The notes beneath the pieces are model-generated. The model ran no database searches, was not told where the DNA came from, and was given only the letters and a program-made list of their open reading frames with translations. Made by a program: the position numbers and the translations under genes. From Candidatus Formimonas warabiya (GTDB lineage: Bacteria; Bacillota; Dehalobacteriia; Dehalobacteriales; Dehalobacteriaceae), in NCBI RefSeq assembly GCF_002777255.1, contig NZ_CP017634.1, positions 2,988,903 through 3,052,902 of the forward strand: a stretch of DNA of 64,000 nucleotides, read 5' to 3'. Positions 26,059-34,849 of the stretch are shown piece after piece. Every line of letters starts with the position of its first letter. Position 1 is the stretch's first letter.

Positions 26059-26235
26059 ACATCCTTCATTCCTTTCCTAACCATAAATCGTCTAATCCAT
26101 TTGCCTATTGGCCTCATCCAATTTTGATTATATCAGCCCCATTTAGGAAATAAAACAGCCAATTGGCATATTCTATAACCATCCAATTGTGGGCCAAAGG
26201 GCCCCATTTGCAGGTTACGCCCTTGGGGCCTGAGG
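26059..26235 (-). promoter_or_regulatory. Promoter/operator region of the MocR gene
   Basis: Contains TATAAT (about 26129-26134 on the minus strand) without a good -35 box and repeated CCAATTGG/CCAATTG motifs. MocR-type activators commonly bind direct repeats near weak -35 boxes, so autoregulation is plausible. Interpretation is inference. Confidence 0.4.
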
Positions 26236-26271
26236 AAAAATAAAACAGACCCGATCACCGAGTCTGTTTTA
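26236..26271 (-). terminator. Terminator after lactate permease
   Basis: 10-bp stem TAAAACAGAC / GTCTGTTTTA (26241-26250 with 26262-26271), 11-base loop, then ATTTTTCC on the minus strand. Confidence 0.85.
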
Positions 26272-26306
26272 ACTTTATGATGAATTTTACTTTGCCCTGG
26301 ACCAGT

Positions 26307-27878
26307 TTATGCCAGTATGAAACAGATCACGGCGGTAACGGCAGTAATGACGAGAGAAACGACAAAGGCCGTCTTAATCACTGTTGTCTCCTGGCCCAGC
26401 GCATCAATGGTCGCTGCGGCATTCTGAAGCTTGGCGGGGGAAATAACACTGGCCAGCCCGCCTCCAATAGCTGTAGCTGCCGCCACGGTAAGAGAATTTA
26501 CGCCCAGTAAATCTGAAGTCATCAAATTGTATTTGGCGAACATAGCCACGGTGGAAGCTTCACTGCCGCTGATAAAGCCGCCAAACAGCCCTAAAGGCGC
26601 CGCAATCAAGGGATACAGGCTGCCGATGGCCGCCGCCGATCCTTGGGCCAGAATCCAAATCATATTGTGGCTGGATTCTACCACCTGCCATTTTCCGGCC
26701 ACATTCTCCAGACCGGTGTTGTTCATCACAAAACCGATGGCAAAAAATATTGCTGCCGCAAAACCGGGGCGCAGGGCTCGTTTCCACCATTTCGTCACCG
26801 TATATTTTACCTGCTTGCCGCTGGGTCTGAGAAAGACCGCTGCCGCAATGGTCGTGATCAAAACCCAGGTGTAGGCGTTCCAAAGCATTCTGGTCTTAAT
26901 CACCTGACCGGGAATCACGGAAACAGCCATTTCCATTTTGGTAAAGAAAAAGTCCTTTAAAGGCGGGTAGAAATTGATAATAAACAAGGTTACGACTAAA
27001 ATAATCCAGGGGGAAAGGGCAGTAAACAAAGACATTTCTTTTTCCACCTTTAAATCATCTGCCGTTAACTGGCTTTTATCGATAATTGGTTTGCCCAATA
27101 TCTTCAGGTAAAGCAGCATCACAAGAATGGTGCAGGCTCCGGCAACCACTCCCGTAAGCACCACCCCGGAGCTTAAAAAAGGAATATACCCCATGGCCAC
27201 CGCCGCTCCGCCGTTCGTCAAACCGGCAATGAGACAAGGGATGAATCCCTCTTTCATTAATTTGCTTCCCCCCACGATCCAAAGCATCCCAAAACCAATC
27301 AGGGTAGAAATAACCGGCAGGTAGGCGGCAAAAACTTGAGCCGCCTGAGTTAAGGGTACCCCGGTCATATCCGAGTATACCACCAAAGGAGCACCCAACA
27401 AAGAAAAGGTGCATAACGCATCAAAACCCAGGGCGGGCAGGGCAATCGCTACAAAAGTAGAATAACCCAGGGCGATCAAAACGGGCGGTAAAACCGATAC
27501 CGGCGTTGCTCCCACGGAAACAAGGAGGGTGCCTGCCCCCACGTTGATCAGCATAATTTGCACCGCCTTATCGGCAGAAGACAGGGTTTTGACAAAAACC
27601 ACGATCCTTTTTATGGCACCGGTAGCTTCCATAAAAGTAATTTGTAAAATAGAGGCTAAAACCATCAAAGAAACCGGAAAAGAAGAGATGAGACCGGCTA
27701 AGCTGGCCCGCAGGCCCACTTCCACAGAGGTATGAAAAAACAGAATTGCGATTAGAAGGGTGCACAACCATCCTATCGTACCACTTAAATCTGCCGCCAA
27801 CTGCTTCCATGTCATAAGCAATAAGATCACAACGATTGGAAGCAGCGTTAAAATAATTGATAGCGCCACTACTACCAT
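26307..27878 (-). CDS. lldP: L-lactate permease family transporter
   Basis: 523 residues with 12 or more hydrophobic helices and LctP-family motifs (VGATPVSVLPPVLIALGYS, LSLLGAPLVVYSDMTG-like segment, and near the C-terminus LFGGFISGSEASTVAMFAKYN and GGGLASVISPAKLQNAAAT). The family imports lactate or glycolate with protons. No lactate dehydrogenase is in the window. Single-gene unit with its own terminator. Substrate is inferred from family. Confidence 0.92.
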   Translation of the reverse strand: MVVVALSIILTLLPIVVILLLMTWKQLAADLSGTIGWLCTLLIAILFFHTSVEVGLRASLAGLISSFPVSLMVLASILQITFMEATGAIKRIVVFVKTLSSADKAVQIMLINVGAGTLLVSVGATPVSVLPPVLIALGYSTFVAIALPALGFDALCTFSLLGAPLVVYSDMTGVPLTQAAQVFAAYLPVISTLIGFGMLWIVGGSKLMKEGFIPCLIAGLTNGGAAVAMGYIPFLSSGVVLTGVVAGACTILVMLLYLKILGKPIIDKSQLTADDLKVEKEMSLFTALSPWIILVVTLFIINFYPPLKDFFFTKMEMAVSVIPGQVIKTRMLWNAYTWVLITTIAAAVFLRPSGKQVKYTVTKWWKRALRPGFAAAIFFAIGFVMNNTGLENVAGKWQVVESSHNMIWILAQGSAAAIGSLYPLIAAPLGLFGGFISGSEASTVAMFAKYNLMTSDLLGVNSLTVAAATAIGGGLASVISPAKLQNAAATIDALGQETTVIKTAFVVSLVITAVTAVICFILA

Positions 27879-28097
27879 CCTCCCATCCTACACATAATTT
27901 AGTTGTTTTTATTTTACTCCTTTTTGGGCGTAATAGAGAATTATTCGTCATCATGGCCCAAAAACCTTCTGCTATCCTGAAAAATTTTTCAGTAAAATCT
28001 GTTAAAAAGCGCTCTATTCCCGGTCCGTTGTTGTCCTGTCCCCTAATCCTTATATCTGTGATATAATAGGGGGAAGATACGTTGAGGAGGTAATAGT

Positions 28098-28259
28098 ATG
28101 ACCAGTAAGACCCTGGAAATTATGCAAAAAATCATTGAGGATAAAAAGAAAAAGAGTGCTTCCCAGGGAAGCATGAAGCGTAGTCCGGATACTCTCGGCA
28201 ACGCACAGCCTGGAATCAAAAAGAAGAAACCCAAAAAAGGCGGCATGTTTGACAAATAG
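28098..28259 (+). CDS. Small lysine-rich protein of unknown function (53 aa)
   Basis: An open frame too short for most callers: it begins MTSKTLEIMQKIIEDKKKK and ends KKKKPKKGGMFDK. GAGGAGG lies 7-8 bases before the ATG at 28098, and a TATAAT-like box at 28067-28072 is upstream. Strongly basic C-terminus suggests nucleic-acid or ribosome binding, but I do not recognise a family. It precedes topB by 75 bp on the same strand. Confidence 0.65.
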   Translation: MTSKTLEIMQKIIEDKKKKSASQGSMKRSPDTLGNAQPGIKKKKPKKGGMFDK

Positions 28260-28334
28260 TGCAGGTAAGGCACCCTTAACAACTTCGCAAATTGACAATG
28301 GTCAATTGCCAATTCACCTGGGAAAGGAATAATC

Positions 28335-30413
28335 GTGTCCATGAAAAAGCTTGTTCTCGCGGAAAAGCCCAGTGTCGCCCGGGAAATCGCCCGGGTGTTA
28401 AAGTGCACCGGCAAAAATAAAGGGTTCATGGAAGGTCCGGACTATGTGGTCACCTGGGCCCTCGGCCATCTGGTCACCCTGGCGGAACCAGATGATTATC
28501 AGGATAAATACAAAGAGTGGCGGCTGGAGGACTTGCCCATGATCCCGGAAAAAATGAAACTAAAAGTAATCCGGCAGACCGCCCATCAATTTCAGGTTGT
28601 CCGGAACTTAATGAAACGCAGCGATGTTCCTGAATTGATTATCGCCACAGACGCCGGCCGGGAAGGGGAACTGGTGGCCCGGTGGATTATGGAATTGGCC
28701 AACTGGAAAAAACCTTTTAAGCGGCTTTGGATTTCCTCCCAAACGGATCAGGCCATCCGGGAAGGCTTCGCCAGCTTAAAACCCGGTGCCGAGTACAACA
28801 ACCTGTACGACGCGGCCGTTTGCCGGGCGGAAGCGGACTGGCTGATCGGTCTGAATGTGACCCGGGCTTTAACCTGTAAATTTAATGCCCAGCTCAATGC
28901 CGGCCGGGTGCAGACCCCTACCCTGGCCATGATGGTGCAGCGGGAAGATGAGATTAGGCACTTCGTTCCGGTAAACTACTGGACGATCCGGGCTGATTTC
29001 GGCGACTACTTCGGGGATTGGCGGGACAAGTCGGGGAAAAACCGCCTCTTCCATCTCCCTGAAGCAGAAGAAATTGCCCGCCGGGTAGAGGGAAAGTCCG
29101 GCGTGATCCAGGAAATCAAGAAGGAAAACAAAACGGAGCCCTCCCCCCTGGCCTACGATTTGACTGAATTGCAAAGGGATGCCAACCGGCGCTATGGATT
29201 CTCCGCCCAAAAAACCCTTTCGGTTCTGCAAAACCTGTACGAGCAGCATAAGCTGGTCACCTATCCCCGGACGGATTCCCGGTATATTACCCGGGATATG
29301 ATCCCTACACTGCCCATCCGGCTGAAAAGCATTGCCGTGGGCCCGTACGCCAAATTAGTTAAACCCTTGCTGGAAAAGGAACTGCTGACCACCAAGCGTT
29401 TTGTAGACGACAGTAGAGTATCCGACCACCATGCCATTATTCCTACGGAACAGCCTTTAAATTTATCCGCCCTGAGCGGTGAGGAAAAAAGTCTTTACGA
29501 CCTGATCGTCAAAAGGTTTCTTTCCGTGCTTTATCCTCCTTACCGTTATGAACAGATTACCCTGATTACGGAAGTAAACGGGGAGACCTTTTTTTCCCGG
29601 GGAAGAGTAGTCACAGACCAGGGCTGGAGGGCAGTAGGTACCGGCAGCGGGGAAAAGGACGAACCGGATGAGGATATGATCCCGGAACAAACCCTCACCC
29701 AACCCAAAAAAGGAGAGCACAAACCGGTAAAAAAGTGTCTCATTAAAAAATCCCAGACCAAACCGCCTGCCCGGTATACCGAGGCCACCCTGCTTACCGC
29801 CATGGAAAGCCCGGGTAAATTCATCGAAGATGAAGAACTGCGCGAAGCAGTAAAAGGAAGCGGCTTGGGCACCCCGGCCACCCGGGCGGAAATCATAGAA
29901 AAATTGCTTCACACCAGTTACATCGAACGGCATGGCAAGGAATTGGTCCCCACCTCTAAGGGCATGCAGCTAATCAAACTGGTCGTCCCGGATTTAAGAT
30001 CCCCCGAGCTCACCGCCAAATGGGAACAGTACCTGGCCGATATTGCCCGGGGCAAAGGGAAAAAGGATCAATTCATCTCCGGCATCAGAGAGAACACGGT
30101 GGAATTGGTTAAGAGCATTGTTGCCGATACGGACAGCGTGTACAAGGCAGACAATATCTCGAAAACCAAGTGTCCCCTGTGTGGCAAATTGATGCTGGTG
30201 GTGAACGGCAAAAAGGGCAGAATGCTCTCCTGCCCGGACCGCAAATGTGGGCACCGGCAGCCGGAAAAGGAAGAAGCCTTCGGAAACTTCCGAAGTTCCC
30301 GAAAAGCCAGTGCCGTCAACCAGAAATTAATTGCCCGGTTCAGTGACCAGGGTTCCCTGGGAAACAGCCTGGGAGACGCCTGGAAAGAGGCTCTGGCCAA
30401 AAAAGATAAATAG
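28335..30413 (+). CDS. topB: DNA topoisomerase III
   Basis: Type IA topoisomerase that decatenates and relaxes DNA by a single-strand break. 692 residues: TOPRIM domain (LAEKPSVAREIARVL at the N-terminus; TDAGREGELVAR near 95), catalytic tyrosine in LVTYPRTDSRYI (about 310), and a C-terminal zinc ribbon (CPLCGKLM ... CPDRKCG, about 615-640). The GTG at 28335 follows AAAGGA by six bases; the ATG two codons later is an alternative. Followed immediately by a 19-bp-stem terminator whose distal part is duplicated at 34198. Confidence 0.95.
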   Translation: MSMKKLVLAEKPSVAREIARVLKCTGKNKGFMEGPDYVVTWALGHLVTLAEPDDYQDKYKEWRLEDLPMIPEKMKLKVIRQTAHQFQVVRNLMKRSDVPELIIATDAGREGELVARWIMELANWKKPFKRLWISSQTDQAIREGFASLKPGAEYNNLYDAAVCRAEADWLIGLNVTRALTCKFNAQLNAGRVQTPTLAMMVQREDEIRHFVPVNYWTIRADFGDYFGDWRDKSGKNRLFHLPEAEEIARRVEGKSGVIQEIKKENKTEPSPLAYDLTELQRDANRRYGFSAQKTLSVLQNLYEQHKLVTYPRTDSRYITRDMIPTLPIRLKSIAVGPYAKLVKPLLEKELLTTKRFVDDSRVSDHHAIIPTEQPLNLSALSGEEKSLYDLIVKRFLSVLYPPYRYEQITLITEVNGETFFSRGRVVTDQGWRAVGTGSGEKDEPDEDMIPEQTLTQPKKGEHKPVKKCLIKKSQTKPPARYTEATLLTAMESPGKFIEDEELREAVKGSGLGTPATRAEIIEKLLHTSYIERHGKELVPTSKGMQLIKLVVPDLRSPELTAKWEQYLADIARGKGKKDQFISGIRENTVELVKSIVADTDSVYKADNISKTKCPLCGKLMLVVNGKKGRMLSCPDRKCGHRQPEKEEAFGNFRSSRKASAVNQKLIARFSDQGSLGNSLGDAWKEALAKKDK

Positions 30414-30464
30414 CCAAAAAGAGACCCAAGTGTCTGTGACCCCACCACTTGGGTCTCTTTTTGG
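30414..30464 (+). terminator. Terminator of topB
   Basis: A perfect 19-bp stem (30414-30432 with 30446-30464) begins directly after the stop codon; the ascending arm ends in CTCTTTTTGG. Its 3' half is repeated exactly at 34198-34232 as part of the 82-bp flanking duplication. Confidence 0.9.
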
Positions 30465-30511
30465 CCCGGGTTAAGATTGACAAACGGGCTCTTTAAAAGT
30501 AGAATTAAATT
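30430..30511. repeat. 82-bp direct repeat, left copy (IS1634-like target duplication)
   Basis: Identical over 82 bp to 34198-34279 and directly abutting both ends of the IS1634-like element. It includes the 3' half of the topB terminator and the TTGACA-17-TAGAAT promoter of the downstream Fur-family gene. Long, variable direct repeats are a hallmark of IS1634-family insertions. Confidence 0.88.
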
Positions 30512-30572
30512 CCCGTATTTGACACTTGATCAAAATAAAAATCCTGCAAAGCCTTGATTTGAAAGGGCACTG

Positions 30573-30602
30573 AAAAATCCCCGTTTTTAGAGACGGGGAT
30601 TT
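30573..30602 (-). terminator. Terminator inside the IS1182 element
   Basis: 10-bp stem AAATCCCCGT / ACGGGGATTT (30575-30584 with 30593-30602), loop of 8, followed on the minus strand by TTC. It would end the transposase transcript within the element's own end. Confidence 0.65.
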
Positions 30603-30688
30603 CTCAGTGCATAAATATGCGTTGTAATTTTCGTAGGAATAAGCGGAAAATTTGTTGGGTTTCGCTTGAAATAAAAAAGCAGCCCCAA

Positions 30689-32164
30689 TCAGGCCGGATT
30701 TAGTGCGGAAAGCTTAACTATCCGCTTCACATTTACCACAAACGCTGTAAAATACGTTTGTAATCGCATGGCGTCAAGCCCCACGGAATCGGCTTTGCCA
30801 AGACCGTGCGCCACTTTCATTTCACCGTTTTTTTCTTCAATACGGTGCCGGATTTTCAGCCGTTCACGGAAGTATTCACCGGCTTCAAATTCAAGTCTTA
30901 GGCGGTTTTTCTCGTTCGGCTGCGTGATGCTGTAACTCCGTTCTTTCGCTTTTGATTTCCCAACACGGCACTGCTCCCATAGCGGGCATTTTCGGCACTT
31001 GACTTTGCTAAACACATATCTCAAATAGGTATTCCCATTCTCTGCGGCCCTTTTTTCAACACGCATAGCCAATTCCCCTGCCGGACATTGTAACAATCCG
31101 GCATCTTTGTTGAAAGAAAAACCTTCATCCAGCGACGAGGCGGCAGCAGCCGCCACAGCGGAATTCGTTTTAGCGAAAAGCATCACGCCGTCTTCTTCGC
31201 AAGTATCAAGGTTATCTTCGCTGACATACGCCATGTCGCCAATAATTTCCTTAACCTCAACACCATTGTTTTGGGATTTTTCAAGTAGTGCCGGAAGTTG
31301 CTTGCAATCCGCTTCTCCACCGTGTGTGACTTCAATGCCTGTTATGATCCGCTCTTCGCTCATAGCCAGATGGCTTTTATAACCGAAAAATGTACTGGTT
31401 GCCGTTTTGTGCCCAAAGCGGGCATCCTCATCGTTTTTGGAACGTATTTCACGAATACGCTGTGTGTCCAGCAATTCCTTAATGCGCTCATACAGTTCAA
31501 TCAGCGAAATTTTCTCGCTTTGCAGTATGTCCTCTTTGACATTTTCAAGCAAGTGGTATGTATATTCGATTTCCTCCGCCAATTCTGCGGTTTCGCTTGG
31601 CTTTTCCGGAAACTTTTCGGAAAGCTCTATCATCTCACGGTAAATCTTTCTGCGGAATTGTTTGCTAAGTTCTCTCAGTACCTGTGTGACCGTTTTGGGC
31701 CGTGCCGCCGAGTTTGTATGGGTAGAATCCACTATGATCGCTGTGGATTTGATGATTCCTTTTTCTATCCCTTGCCGTATGGTTTCTCTTAGCATATCTT
31801 CCAAAATATCTTCTGTAATGCGGGTCTTGCGAAATTTTGTGAGCAAACTTGGATCTATCATTTCAGCTTCTGGGTCTAAATCCAGAAAGTATTTGTATGC
31901 CATGTCGGTCTGCGCGCCACTTATTAGCTTTTCGTCAGACAAATCGTACATTTTTTTCAAAAACATCAGCTTGAACATCATCTCCGGCTCCTTAGCCGGG
32001 CGCCCGAAGTTTTCACAATACTGTTTCCGCAACATGGGATTCACAAAGCTGAAATCTATATGCTCTTTGATTTTTCGCAACAGGTGTTCTTGGGGAACCA
32101 CGATATCATAAAGCCCTTGATATGGTGACAAGGACAATTGCATTTGACTGTTGTCCCTCAGCAT
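30689..32164 (-). CDS. IS1182 family transposase
   Basis: 491 residues of the IS1182/DDE type: start MLRDNSQMQLSLSPYQGLYD, N-terminal motif YCENFGRPAKEPEMMFKLMF, first catalytic aspartate in IIVDSTHTNS (about residue 145), second in IIGDMAYVSEDN, and the RLRLEFEAGEYFRERLKIRH/IEEKNGEMK end with the glutamate, plus a CxxCxxxxxC zinc-type motif (CRKCPLWEQC). The frame is intact, so it may be active. Confidence 0.93.
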   Translation of the reverse strand: MLRDNSQMQLSLSPYQGLYDIVVPQEHLLRKIKEHIDFSFVNPMLRKQYCENFGRPAKEPEMMFKLMFLKKMYDLSDEKLISGAQTDMAYKYFLDLDPEAEMIDPSLLTKFRKTRITEDILEDMLRETIRQGIEKGIIKSTAIIVDSTHTNSAARPKTVTQVLRELSKQFRRKIYREMIELSEKFPEKPSETAELAEEIEYTYHLLENVKEDILQSEKISLIELYERIKELLDTQRIREIRSKNDEDARFGHKTATSTFFGYKSHLAMSEERIITGIEVTHGGEADCKQLPALLEKSQNNGVEVKEIIGDMAYVSEDNLDTCEEDGVMLFAKTNSAVAAAAASSLDEGFSFNKDAGLLQCPAGELAMRVEKRAAENGNTYLRYVFSKVKCRKCPLWEQCRVGKSKAKERSYSITQPNEKNRLRLEFEAGEYFRERLKIRHRIEEKNGEMKVAHGLGKADSVGLDAMRLQTYFTAFVVNVKRIVKLSALNPA

Positions 32165-32319
32165 TCTCTCCCGCTCCCATCCATCCTTTCTTTCTATGCA
32201 TAATTATACCAAAAATATATGAAAAAATCCATCCCGCTTATGCGAATGGACTTTTTCAGTGCCCTTGATTTGAAAGGTTTTGCAGGATTTAATGTATGTG
32301 TAAAAAGTGCGTACTTTTT

Positions 32320-34062
32320 TTACTTTTTCGTTTCTTTAAAAATTTTTTTCATGATGCTTGTTGCAACAATCTGATAGTCCGTGCGAAAGCCAAAAGCATC
32401 ATGAAGCGCATCGGTAAAATCTGTTCTTGTGTAGGTTGGAACATACCCTTCGTTTTTAACTTCTAGAAAATCCATATCTCTCAGCCCGCCAATAATCTCG
32501 TGGCATGTGAAATTTTCGTTGAGCCTCTTTTCAAGTAGCCTAAAAATAATTAGCGATATAAAGCAAGTGGTAAAATGCGCTTCAATCCTGTCATCATTGC
32601 TTAAGTACACAGGTCTTGCTTTGAATTCGCTTTTCATAATCCTAAAGCATTCTTCGATCTCCCATCTCCTGTGATTTACCTTGATGATTTCAGATACATC
32701 ATCCTCAAGGTTTGTGCAAATTCCATAAAAACCATCAAAGGCTTCTTCTTTCTGGATGAGAGTAGAATCAATGCTGTAGATCTCTTTTTCTGCGACTTCT
32801 CCATCAGGAGTACAGCTTGTTTTATGAATAAACCTTTTGTAATCGTTAGGATTGCATTTCTTAATTTTTATTGGGTTTGCATCTATAACCTTTTGGGCAC
32901 GTTCTATTTGAGAGTTACGGATTTTACGCTGATAATCCCTGTATTTGATAGAGTAGGTTACAATAAGCCTTTGTTCAAAACCGTTTTCTTTGATCCAACG
33001 TTCCTTGTAAAAAACTTTAGCTCGTATTTTGGCTTTATCTTCAGTAGTGGCTTTATCTATCATTTCATCAAGCTTGGAAATGTCATAGGTTTTTTCGCTA
33101 TCTGGAAGTTTCCAGCCATCTGGAGCAAGAGCCCATTTTTTTAGGTGCTCTTTTAATTTTTTAATAGACTGAGTTGTAATAAACGCCCGTCCATCTTTGT
33201 CGTTAAACTTTCGATTATCTTCGGAAGCAAGGCCTGCATCAGTACAGACGATGAATTTGGAAAGTTCAAAATCGGATAAAATCTTTTTTTCCAATGGCTT
33301 TAAAGTCAGCTGCTCGTTCATATTACCCCTGTTAATGCTAAAAGCCAGAGGAATGCCATCCCCGTCCATGAATAGTCCCATTTGGACTATTGGGTTTGGT
33401 CTGTGTTCTTTTGACGGACCGTATTGTTTACTGCCGTCTTCCTGTTCTATTTCAAAAAAGTAATTGGTGCAATCATAGTAAAGTACACTGGTGTTTCTTT
33501 TGGAAACCTTAAGGCTGTTTTCATACAAAGAGGACTGAATAAAACCTGTTTCCTTGGAAAGCACTTCAAGAGCTCTGTATATTTGATGTAAATCAAAATT
33601 AGGCTGCTCAATAAACCTTTTAGAAAGCTCGTATGTTGCAAGTTTTGAGGAAGGGAAGATAACTCTGCCGTAAATTAACCTTGAGAGAATTGAATCCAGG
33701 TCAAAATCAAATTTGTACCTTTGGGAAATATCTTTACAGATCTTATGAATTCCGAGTTCGTGATAAATCTTTTGCAGAAATAGATATCCGCCGTTGAAGG
33801 AACGCTGTTCGTCTTTCGAAATAATTTTAGATTGCTCGAAAGGAACAAGTATTTTCCGTATTTGTTCCTTTTCTTTTTCATTCAATTTTCTTATATATTC
33901 TTTAGCCCACTCATATGGATCTGCACCATTAAGTTTTTCCCTGAGTTCAGTTTCGGTTCCAAGTTTCTCAACAGTAATTGTGCGTTCTTTCTTATTCATA
34001 TAAACAGTTTTTGTAACATAAAGTGAAGCTGAATTTTTTGAACGTGATACCTTTAATCTCAT
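32320..34062 (-). CDS. IS1634 family transposase
   Basis: 580 residues. DDE motifs: aspartate in VLYYDCTNYFFE (about 200), aspartate in FIVCTDAGLAS (about 275), and the glutamate in RRWEIEECFRIMKSEF (about 480), the Y/W-R-E arrangement of IS4-like enzymes of the IS1634 group. The ATG at 34062 is seven bases after GGAGG. The frame is intact. The low-GC composition and A-rich codons differ visibly from surrounding genes, consistent with transfer. Confidence 0.9.
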   Translation of the reverse strand: MRLKVSRSKNSASLYVTKTVYMNKKERTITVEKLGTETELREKLNGADPYEWAKEYIRKLNEKEKEQIRKILVPFEQSKIISKDEQRSFNGGYLFLQKIYHELGIHKICKDISQRYKFDFDLDSILSRLIYGRVIFPSSKLATYELSKRFIEQPNFDLHQIYRALEVLSKETGFIQSSLYENSLKVSKRNTSVLYYDCTNYFFEIEQEDGSKQYGPSKEHRPNPIVQMGLFMDGDGIPLAFSINRGNMNEQLTLKPLEKKILSDFELSKFIVCTDAGLASEDNRKFNDKDGRAFITTQSIKKLKEHLKKWALAPDGWKLPDSEKTYDISKLDEMIDKATTEDKAKIRAKVFYKERWIKENGFEQRLIVTYSIKYRDYQRKIRNSQIERAQKVIDANPIKIKKCNPNDYKRFIHKTSCTPDGEVAEKEIYSIDSTLIQKEEAFDGFYGICTNLEDDVSEIIKVNHRRWEIEECFRIMKSEFKARPVYLSNDDRIEAHFTTCFISLIIFRLLEKRLNENFTCHEIIGGLRDMDFLEVKNEGYVPTYTRTDFTDALHDAFGFRTDYQIVATSIMKKIFKETKK

Positions 34063-34197
34063 AAGCAATCCTCCAAACTACTTATATTATAACATATCAC
34101 GCGTTATCACGCAATTGGAAGTGCGAAAATTTGACAAAAAAATAAGCCTATCTCAAGGCTTTCAGGGATTCTTTCTTTATTCAACTGTCAAAGGCCC

Positions 34198-34279
34198 GTG
34201 TCTGTGACCCCACCACTTGGGTCTCTTTTTGGCCCGGGTTAAGATTGACAAACGGGCTCTTTAAAAGTAGAATTAAATT
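34198..34279. repeat. 82-bp direct repeat, right copy
   Basis: Exact copy of 30430-30511. This copy keeps the fur-family promoter connected to its operator and gene, whereas the left copy's promoter now points into the mobile element. Confidence 0.88.
34245..34273 (+). promoter_or_regulatory. Promoter of the PerR/Fur-family gene
   Basis: TTGACA (34245-34250), 17-base spacer, TAGAAT (34268-34273). It lies inside the 82-bp repeat, so an identical promoter also sits at 30477-30505. Confidence 0.8.
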
Positions 34280-34292
34280 GTAACCATTACAA
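34278..34292. promoter_or_regulatory. Candidate PerR/Fur box
   Basis: TTGTAACCATTACAA, an inverted repeat of 6-3-6 directly after the -10 box, has the form of Fur/PerR-family operators. It would give autorepression of the adjacent regulator. The left 82-bp copy ends two bases into this box (30511), so the duplicated promoter lacks the operator. Confidence 0.65.
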
Positions 34293-34360
34293 AGTAATAA
34301 TCATAATTATATTTAGTCCAATAAAACGTTTTCCCATCAAAAAAGGGAGAAGGGTTAGAT

Positions 34361-34780
34361 GTGAAACCATCGTTTGATGATCTGTCCCATGAGTTGATCA
34401 GGAGAAAGATACGGCCTTCCCACCAAAGGATTAAGATACTGGACTATCTAATGAATCAGCGCTGTCATCCTACAGTGGATCAGATCTTCCATGACTTGCA
34501 CCAGGAAATTCCCACCCTGTCAAAGTCAACGGTTTACAATACCTTAAATGCTTTTCTAGAAGCTCAGTTAATACGGGTGATCACGATCGAAGATCATGAA
34601 ACCAGATACGATATCGCCATGAAAAACCACGGGCATTTTAAGTGTGACTCTTGCGGTTCCATTTACGATTTCACGATTAACATTGATGATTTTGCCACCG
34701 GCGAATTAAACGGTTTCCAAATCACGGACAAAAACATTTATTTTAAAGGGATCTGCCCCAGATGTTCGCAAGGGCTGTAA
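34361..34780 (+). CDS. perR: Fur family regulator, PerR-like
   Basis: 139 residues. N-terminal winged helix (RPSHQRIKILDYLMNQ, HPTVDQIFHDL, STVYNTLNAF), then the dimerisation domain with metal ligands RYDIAMKNHGHFKCDSCG and IYDF, and a second CxxC (CPRC) for structural zinc. Aspartates at the RYD and YDF positions are characteristic of the peroxide sensor PerR; Fur usually has glutamate there. Start is GTG at 34361, after AGAAGGG. PerR represses peroxide-defence genes; the nearby di-haem cytochrome protein is a possible partner. Symbol is by residue inference. Confidence 0.75.
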   Translation: MKPSFDDLSHELIRRKIRPSHQRIKILDYLMNQRCHPTVDQIFHDLHQEIPTLSKSTVYNTLNAFLEAQLIRVITIEDHETRYDIAMKNHGHFKCDSCGSIYDFTINIDDFATGELNGFQITDKNIYFKGICPRCSQGL

Positions 34781-34800
34781 TCCTGATATTCCGTGAAGGA

Positions 34801-34840
34801 GGGCCGCACCAAAACCATAGGCTTTGGTGCAGCCCTTTCT
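34801..34840. terminator. Bidirectional terminator between perR-like gene and cytochrome gene
   Basis: Stem GGGCCGCACCAAA / TTTGGTGCAGCCC (34801-34813 with 34823-34835; one C-A mismatch), followed by TTTCT on the plus strand. The two genes converge here. Confidence 0.75.
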
Positions 34841-34849
34841 CCATTCTGA

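Larger units (their letters stand above)
30567..32262 (-). mobile_element. IS1182-family insertion sequence
   Basis: 1696 bp with perfect 11-bp terminal inverted repeats GCACTGAAAAA at both ends and flanked by an exact 15-bp direct repeat CCTTGATTTGAAAGG (30552-30566 and 32263-32277). The target is the tip and loop of a hairpin: arms AAATCCTGCAAAGCCTT (30539-30555) and AAGGTTTTGCAGGATTT (32274-32290). Inside are a transposase (30689-32164) and a terminator (30573-30602). Confidence 0.88.
30512..34197 (-). mobile_element. IS1634-like insertion sequence interrupted by an IS1182 element
   Basis: The outer element runs between the 82-bp direct repeats. Its ends carry related inverted sequences: left TTTGACACTTGA (30518-30529), right (reverse complement) TTTGACAGTTGA. 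It encodes one transposase (32320-34062). Its terminal hairpin, probably the transposase terminator, is split by an IS1182 element at 30567-32262. Without the insertion and one 15-bp repeat the element would be about 1975 bp. Confidence 0.82.

Noticed and set aside
30430-34279. Composite transposon with 82-bp terminal repeats as its own ends
   Set aside because: The repeat contains the host topB terminator and Fur-family promoter, so it is duplicated target DNA, not element sequence.
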